The notes beneath the pieces were generated by a model. That model was not told the origin of the DNA. It saw only the letters and a program-made list of their open reading frames with translations, and did no database searches. 22,239 bases of DNA from CAIXOZ01 sp046091285 (GTDB lineage: Bacteria > Cyanobacteriota > Cyanobacteriia > PCC-6307 > Cyanobiaceae): assembly GCA_046091285.1 (NCBI GenBank), contig JBJTBH010000220.1:1-22239 (forward strand). The letters are read 5' to 3'. Shown here in pieces: positions 19,081 to 22,239 of the stretch. How positions within the stretch are numbered: the stretch's first letter is position 1; every line of letters starts with the position of its first letter. A program made the translations under genes and the position numbers.

Positions 19081-19105
19081 AGCCGCCCCCCGAAGGAAGG
19101 CGGCT
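19081..19105 (-). promoter_or_regulatory. rpoB leader hairpin 1 (11-bp stem)
   Basis: On the minus strand AGCCGCCTTCC pairs with GGGGGGCGGCT around a UUC loop: 11 contiguous pairs, two of them G-U. Read on the plus strand those two become A-C mismatches, so the structure belongs to the tatD-to-rpoB direction. No T-tract follows, so it is either an RNA-stability or leader element rather than a standard terminator. Confidence 0.5.
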
Positions 19106-19153
19106 ACCGGATCAGGCGCTCAGGGGGCAGTTTTCAGAACAGAAGGCGTCGAC

Positions 19154-19169
19154 AAAAAGCGCTTGCGCT
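19154..19169 (-). terminator. weak terminator-like hairpin after tatD
   Basis: AGCG-CAAG-CGCT followed directly by a run of five T (minus strand) lies 18-33 nt past the tatD stop. The stem is only 4 bp, so it would be weak; some read-through from tatD into rpoB is plausible. It could equally act early in an rpoB leader. Confidence 0.35.
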
Positions 19170-19185
19170 GCCAGGCCAATGAATC

Positions 19186-19191
19186 ATCATA
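19186..19191 (-). promoter_or_regulatory. candidate -10 box for rpoB
   Basis: TATGAT (5 of 6 to TATAAT) on the minus strand overlaps the tatD stop codon. No good -35 hexamer is seen at 16-18 bp. If used, the rpoB transcript would have a leader of about 230 nt containing all the hairpins noted here. Confidence 0.25.
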
Positions 19192-20062
19192 CAGTGTGAA
19201 GTCGCGGGCCGAACAGACGCAGGGCATTCGCAGTGGTGATATCCCCCACCGCCTTCAGGGTCAGTCCCCTGAGTTCCGCCACCCGCTCCGCCACCGCCGC
19301 CACGTAGGCCGGTTCGTTGCGCTTGCCCCGCCGGGGCACGGGAGCCAGGAATGGACAGTCGGTTTCGACCAGCATCCGCTCCGCCGGCACCAGCCGGGCA
19401 CAGGCATGGGTGGCCTCCGCCTTCGGGAAGGTGACCGTGCCGCTGAAGCTGATGTAGAACCCAAGCTCCAGAAAACCTTCCATTTCCTCAGGCGTCCCGC
19501 CCCAGCAATGCATCACCCCGCGCGGGCAGGCACCGCGCCGCTGACGGGACCTCAGTTCCTCGAGCATCGGCTCGGCAGCATCCCGGCAGTGAATGATCAC
19601 CGGCAGATCCAGCTCCATCGCCAGATCGAGCTGGGGGATGAGCACCTGCAGCTGGCGCTCGAGATTCTTCTCGCGGAACAGATCCAGACCCAGTTCACCG
19701 ATGGCGATCACCCGCGGATCGTCCTCGGCCGCCTGCCGCAGCACCATCGCGGTGTCTTCATGCCAGTGCTCGGTGTCGAGCGGATGGACCCCGACGGCGT
19801 AGCGCAGTTCCGGCAGGCGATCGGCCAGGTCTCGGATCGCCGGGATCTCCGCCGGCTCGACACAGGCATGCAGCAGGGCACGCACCCCGGCCTGACGCCA
19901 GCGATCGACCACCGCCTCGAGATCGTCATCGAACTGGCGGAAGACCAGATGACAATGACTGTCGATCAGGGTCAGCGCTTCAGCACCAGCCTCCTGACCT
20001 GCGGCGTCGGCCAAGGGCCATGCGCCAGCGACGCTCCGGCTCTGAAGATCAACAGGGGGCAT
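19187..20062 (-). CDS. tatD: TatD family metal-dependent hydrolase (DNase)
   Basis: TatD-family proteins are TIM-barrel hydrolases with two metals; E. coli TatD has 3'-5' exonuclease activity. The metal ligands and motifs are all present: DSHCHL (H36, H38), VGVHPLD, AIGELGLD (Glu), VIIHCRDA (His), MHCWGG (His) and the late VETDCPFLAP (Asp). The barrel begins at about residue 31. The chosen ATG (20060-20062) leaves a 30-residue extension before it; homologues usually begin close to DSHCHL, so a shorter start is possible, though no ATG lies between. The open frame continues further upstream without protein-like character. It lies between rpsT and rpoB on the same strand, a neighbourhood conserved in picocyanobacteria as I recall. 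Confidence 0.92.
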   Translation of the reverse strand: MPPVDLQSRSVAGAWPLADAAGQEAGAEALTLIDSHCHLVFRQFDDDLEAVVDRWRQAGVRALLHACVEPAEIPAIRDLADRLPELRYAVGVHPLDTEHWHEDTAMVLRQAAEDDPRVIAIGELGLDLFREKNLERQLQVLIPQLDLAMELDLPVIIHCRDAAEPMLEELRSRQRRGACPRGVMHCWGGTPEEMEGFLELGFYISFSGTVTFPKAEATHACARLVPAERMLVETDCPFLAPVPRRGKRNEPAYVAAVAERVAELRGLTLKAVGDITTANALRLFGPRLHTV

Positions 20063-20234
20063 GGGGATCGGCCGGGGCCCTGGCCGCATCGGATCCGCCC
20101 ATTCCAGCAGGTCGGGCCAGGTCGTGGGGCTACGACAGCAGCGACCCATCCCAGGCAGCACTCCACCCCCCGGGCCCCGCGGCTGTTATCACGCGCGACC
20201 TGCGGAGTCCAGCCGCCAACCCGTGCCCGAAGAC

Positions 20235-20272
20235 CCGTCAGAAGAACACTGCAAGACAAGCAGTGCTGACGG
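20235..20272. repeat. long bulged inverted repeat between tatD and rpsT
   Basis: CCGTCAG (20235-20241) pairs with CTGACGG (20266-20272), and CACTGC (20247-20252) pairs with GCAGTG (20260-20265). This makes a 13-bp stem with a 5-nt bulge (AAGAA on the plus strand) and a 7-nt loop. All pairs are Watson-Crick, so strand cannot be inferred. No T-tract lies next to it. Candidate roles are a small RNA, a tatD leader element or a protein-binding site. Confidence 0.5.
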
Positions 20273-20379
20273 CAACTGTGCGGCTGAGGCCCCCATGACA
20301 GGCCCGGCCTTCGGATCGCAGAACAGCTCCGACCGAGCGGAAGCGGCCCGATCACGGCAGACGATCATCCGCCGCCAGC

Positions 20380-20402
20380 AAAAAGGGGCCCCAAAGGACC
20401 CC
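20380..20402 (-). terminator. rho-independent terminator of rpsT
   Basis: On the minus strand GGGGTCC pairs with GGGCCCC (7 bp, one G-U) around a UUUG loop, and TTTTT follows at once. It starts 54 bp after the rpsT stop codon. This is the clearest intrinsic terminator in the window. Confidence 0.8.
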
Positions 20403-20415
20403 ATGACAAGGTGTC

Positions 20416-20431
20416 GGACCCAGAAGGGTCC
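20416..20431 (-). terminator. small hairpin just after rpsT
   Basis: GGACCC/GGGTCC with a 4-nt loop sits 25 bp after the rpsT stop and 14 bp before the main terminator. It lacks a T-run; it may protect the 3' end or assist termination. Confidence 0.4.
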
Positions 20432-20455
20432 CGGCTCGTCAACGGTGCGCCGTCG

Positions 20456-20761
20456 TCAGGACTGGGCAGCAGCCGGCTCGATCGCCTTACGAACGGCAGC
20501 GCTCAGGCGGGATTTCTGATGGGCACCGGTGTTGCGGTGCAGGACGCCACGCTTGACGGCCTTATCGATCTTGCTGAAGGCAGCACTGACACTGGCCTGA
20601 ACGGCCGATTTCGCGTCCTCGCCAGGCTTCTGGCTGTAGGCCGTGCACGCAGTGAAGCACCGCTTGATCAGGGTTCGCACCGCCGACTTGTAGGAACGGT
20701 TCTGAAGGCGGTTGCGCTCGGCGATCTCGATGCGCTTCTTCGAAGACTTGTTATTGGCCAC
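20456..20761 (-). CDS. rpsT: 30S ribosomal protein S20
   Basis: S20 is a primary binding protein of the 16S rRNA 5' domain and helix 44. The 101-residue basic, helical protein shows the classic start MANNKSSKKRIEIAERNRLQN, the middle SAVRTLIKRC, and the late FSKIDKAVKRGVLHRNTGAH..KSRLS. It ends with a short Ala-rich tail. The ATG is at 20759-20761. It has its own terminator downstream and diverges from hisD across 106 bp, so it is probably a single-gene unit. Confidence 0.97.
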   Translation of the reverse strand: MANNKSSKKRIEIAERNRLQNRSYKSAVRTLIKRCFTACTAYSQKPGEDAKSAVQASVSAAFSKIDKAVKRGVLHRNTGAHQKSRLSAAVRKAIEPAAAQS

Positions 20762-20793
20762 AGGCGATCTCGGCGCGGAATCGGCAAACGGAG

Positions 20794-20799
20794 ATCCTA
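20794..20799 (-). promoter_or_regulatory. candidate -10 box for rpsT
   Basis: TAGGAT on the minus strand lies 33 bp before the rpsT ATG, a suitable place for a -10 box with a leader of about 26 nt. No clear -35 element is visible. The same 106-bp gap must also hold the hisD promoter. Confidence 0.3.
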
Positions 20800-20867
20800 C
20801 CCTCTTACGGGAAGGGCCTTCGTGTGCGGGGTTTTAGTTTGACGGATCAGCCGTCCCCCCCGGTTCC

Positions 20868-22181
20868 GTGACCGCCTGCCCGCCTCAGACACCGCCCCTG
20901 ACCACCCTGCTGGACATCACCGCGGCCGGAGAGCGGCTCGAGGCCATCGCCCAGCGCACCGGCGGCGATCGGCTCACGGCCGAGGCGGCCACCGTGACGG
21001 AGATCCTGGAGCGGGTACGCCAGGAGGGAGACCGGGCCCTGATCGCCCTGACCGAACAGTTCGACGGGGTACGGCCCGACCCCCTGGCGATTCCACCTGA
21101 GCGGCTGGAGGCGGCCTGGGAGGCCTGCCCGAGGCCCCTGCAGCAGGCCCTTGAGCTCGCCCACGAGCGCATCGAAGCCTTCCACCTCCAGCAGCGCCCC
21201 TCAGATCTGGCGACCACCGGCCCCCATGGCGAGCGGCTCGGACGGCGCTGGCGACCGGTGGAACGGGCCGGCCTGTACGTGCCTGGCGGCCGGGCCTCCT
21301 ACCCGAGCACGGTGCTGATGAATGCCGTGCCAGCCCGCGTGGCCGGGGTAGAGCGGCTGGTGATGGTGACACCGCCGGGCCCCGGCGGCGAACCCAATGA
21401 AACGGTGCTGGCCGCCGCCCACCTGGCCGGTGTGCGCGAGGTGTATCGGGTCGGCGGTGCCCAGGCGATCGCCGCCCTGGCCTTCGGCACCGAAACCATC
21501 CCCCGGGTGGATGTGATCTCCGGCCCCGGCAACCTCTACGTGACCCTGGCCAAGAAGGCGGTGTACGGCCGGGTGTCGATCGATTCGCTGGCCGGCCCGA
21601 GCGAAGTGCTGGTGATCGCCGACCACACCGCCGATCCCCACCATGTGGCCGCCGATCTGCTCGCCCAGGCGGAACACGACCCGCTCGCCGCCGCCATCCT
21701 GCTCACCACCAGCGCCGAGCTGGCGACCGCCGTTCCCGCGGCCCTCGAGGCCCAGCTGGCCAGCCACCCACGGGCCGCGATCACCCGCACCGCCCTGCGG
21801 GACTGGGGCCTGATCGTCGTCTGCCCCTCCCTGGCGGTGGCCGCCGAGCTCAGCGATCGCTTCGCCCCCGAGCACCTGGAACTGCTGGTGGAGGATCCCG
21901 AAGGCCTGGCCGACAGCATCCACCATGCCGGCGCCATCTTCCTCGGGGCCTGGAGCCCGGAGGCGGTGGGCGACTATCTGGCCGGCCCCAACCACACCCT
22001 GCCCACCTCCGGCACCGCCCGCTTCGCCGGCGCCCTGAGCGTGGAAACCTTCCTGCGCCACACCAGCCTGATCGGCTTCAACCGCCAGGCGCTGGAGGCC
22101 ACCGGAGCCGCCGTGATCACCCTGGCCGAAAGCGAAGGGCTCCACAGCCACGCCGAATCGGTGCGGCGGCGGCTTGGCTGA
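20868..22181 (+). CDS. hisD: histidinol dehydrogenase
   Basis: HisD is the zinc- and NAD-dependent enzyme that carries out the last two oxidations of histidine synthesis, L-histidinol to L-histidine. The 437-residue length is standard. Signature segments are VERAGLYVPGG, YPSTVLMNAVPA, YRVGGAQAIAALAFGT, SGPGNLYVTLAKK, SIDSLAGPSEVLVIAD, and the zinc/catalytic QAEHDP and FAPEHLEL (Glu-His). The late GPNHTLPTSGTARF and FLRHTSLIGF complete the pattern. The start is GTG at 20868; the first 12 residues are variable and a slightly later start is possible. It diverges from rpsT and no other his gene is in the window, as is usual for scattered cyanobacterial his genes. Confidence 0.95.
   Translation: MTACPPQTPPLTTLLDITAAGERLEAIAQRTGGDRLTAEAATVTEILERVRQEGDRALIALTEQFDGVRPDPLAIPPERLEAAWEACPRPLQQALELAHERIEAFHLQQRPSDLATTGPHGERLGRRWRPVERAGLYVPGGRASYPSTVLMNAVPARVAGVERLVMVTPPGPGGEPNETVLAAAHLAGVREVYRVGGAQAIAALAFGTETIPRVDVISGPGNLYVTLAKKAVYGRVSIDSLAGPSEVLVIADHTADPHHVAADLLAQAEHDPLAAAILLTTSAELATAVPAALEAQLASHPRAAITRTALRDWGLIVVCPSLAVAAELSDRFAPEHLELLVEDPEGLADSIHHAGAIFLGAWSPEAVGDYLAGPNHTLPTSGTARFAGALSVETFLRHTSLIGFNRQALEATGAAVITLAESEGLHSHAESVRRRLG
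21465..21472. repeat. HIP1 octamer GCGATCGC
   Basis: Exact copy inside hisD. Confidence 0.8.
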
Positions 22182-22190
22182 GGAGTGGCG

Positions 22191-22197
22191 CAGGAGG
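22191..22197 (+). promoter_or_regulatory. strong Shine-Dalgarno sequence after hisD
   Basis: CAGGAGG followed by TGA closely matches the anti-Shine-Dalgarno of 16S rRNA and lies 4 nt before a GTG at 22202. Most genes in this window have weak or no such site, so it stands out and suggests a translated gene follows. Confidence 0.45.
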
Positions 22198-22201
22198 TGA
22201 C

Positions 22202-22239
22202 GTGAACGGGATGTCCCTGATTCCCCCCTGCATCCTGTC
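22202..22239 (+). CDS. possible 5' end of a gene downstream of hisD
   Basis: A frame open to the window edge begins at GTG 22202 (or ATG 22211 in the same frame) right after a strong Shine-Dalgarno. Only about 12 codons are visible (beginning MNGMSLIPP), too few to identify. It would follow hisD by 20 nt and could be co-transcribed with it. Confidence 0.3.
   Translation, partial: MNGMSLIPPCIL

Larger units (their letters stand above)
20063..20455. other. 393-bp intergenic stretch between tatD and rpsT
   Basis: No convincing coding sequence is seen on either strand. From the rpsT side it holds the rpsT stop-proximal hairpin (20416-20431), the rpsT terminator (20380-20402) and a long imperfect inverted repeat (20235-20272). 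A TGATAAC sequence on the minus strand near 20193 could belong to a tatD promoter, but no -35 supports it. Confidence 0.5.

Overview
The window comes from a GC-rich cyanobacterium, most likely a picocyanobacterium of the Synechococcus/Cyanobium group. The evidence is the split beta-prime RNA polymerase subunit (rpoC1 plus rpoC2), a high-light-inducible protein, a Ycf35/DUF1257 protein, a cyanobacteria-type DUF3143 protein and six exact copies of the cyanobacterial HIP1 octamer GCGATCGC. The assignment rests on gene content and order recalled from this group, not on a database search.

Layout. (1) 1-1655: a doubtful small minus-strand ORF diverges from bioA (biotin synthesis). (2) 1689-2496, minus: a J-domain membrane protein gene whose frame runs on over the start of a DUF3143 gene; rsmG (16S rRNA G527 methylation) diverges from it on the plus strand. 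(3) 3281-6589, minus: six closely packed genes. In transcription order these are a 41-residue one-helix membrane protein, a HEAT-repeat protein, DUF2997, DUF1257/Ycf35, a [4Fe-4S] ferredoxin and an aldo/keto reductase; the last two overlap by 4 nt. This is the least understood part of the window and the best candidate for an undescribed redox or assembly system. (4) 6752-8104, plus: an AmpG/SLC33-like permease, convergent with the next block. (5) 8131-18949, minus: rpoB, rpoC1, rpoC2, hli and rlmN, closely spaced, with hli overlapping the end of rpoC2 by 8 nt. (6) 18950-20062: a hairpin-rich rpoB leader and tatD. (7) 20063-20761: an intergenic stretch with a strong rpsT terminator and an unexplained long inverted repeat, then rpsT. 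(8) 20868 to the end, plus: hisD, divergent from rpsT, followed by a Shine-Dalgarno sequence and what may be the first codons of another gene.

Most genes are housekeeping: transcription core, ribosome modification (rsmG, rlmN), ribosomal protein S20, histidine and biotin synthesis. I see no insertion sequences, phage genes, CRISPR arrays, tRNA or rRNA genes. The most useful second looks are the ferredoxin/AKR/Ycf35 cluster, the J-domain/DUF3143 overlap, the one-helix miniprotein, the rpoB leader with mutually exclusive pairings, and the hairpin between tatD and rpsT.
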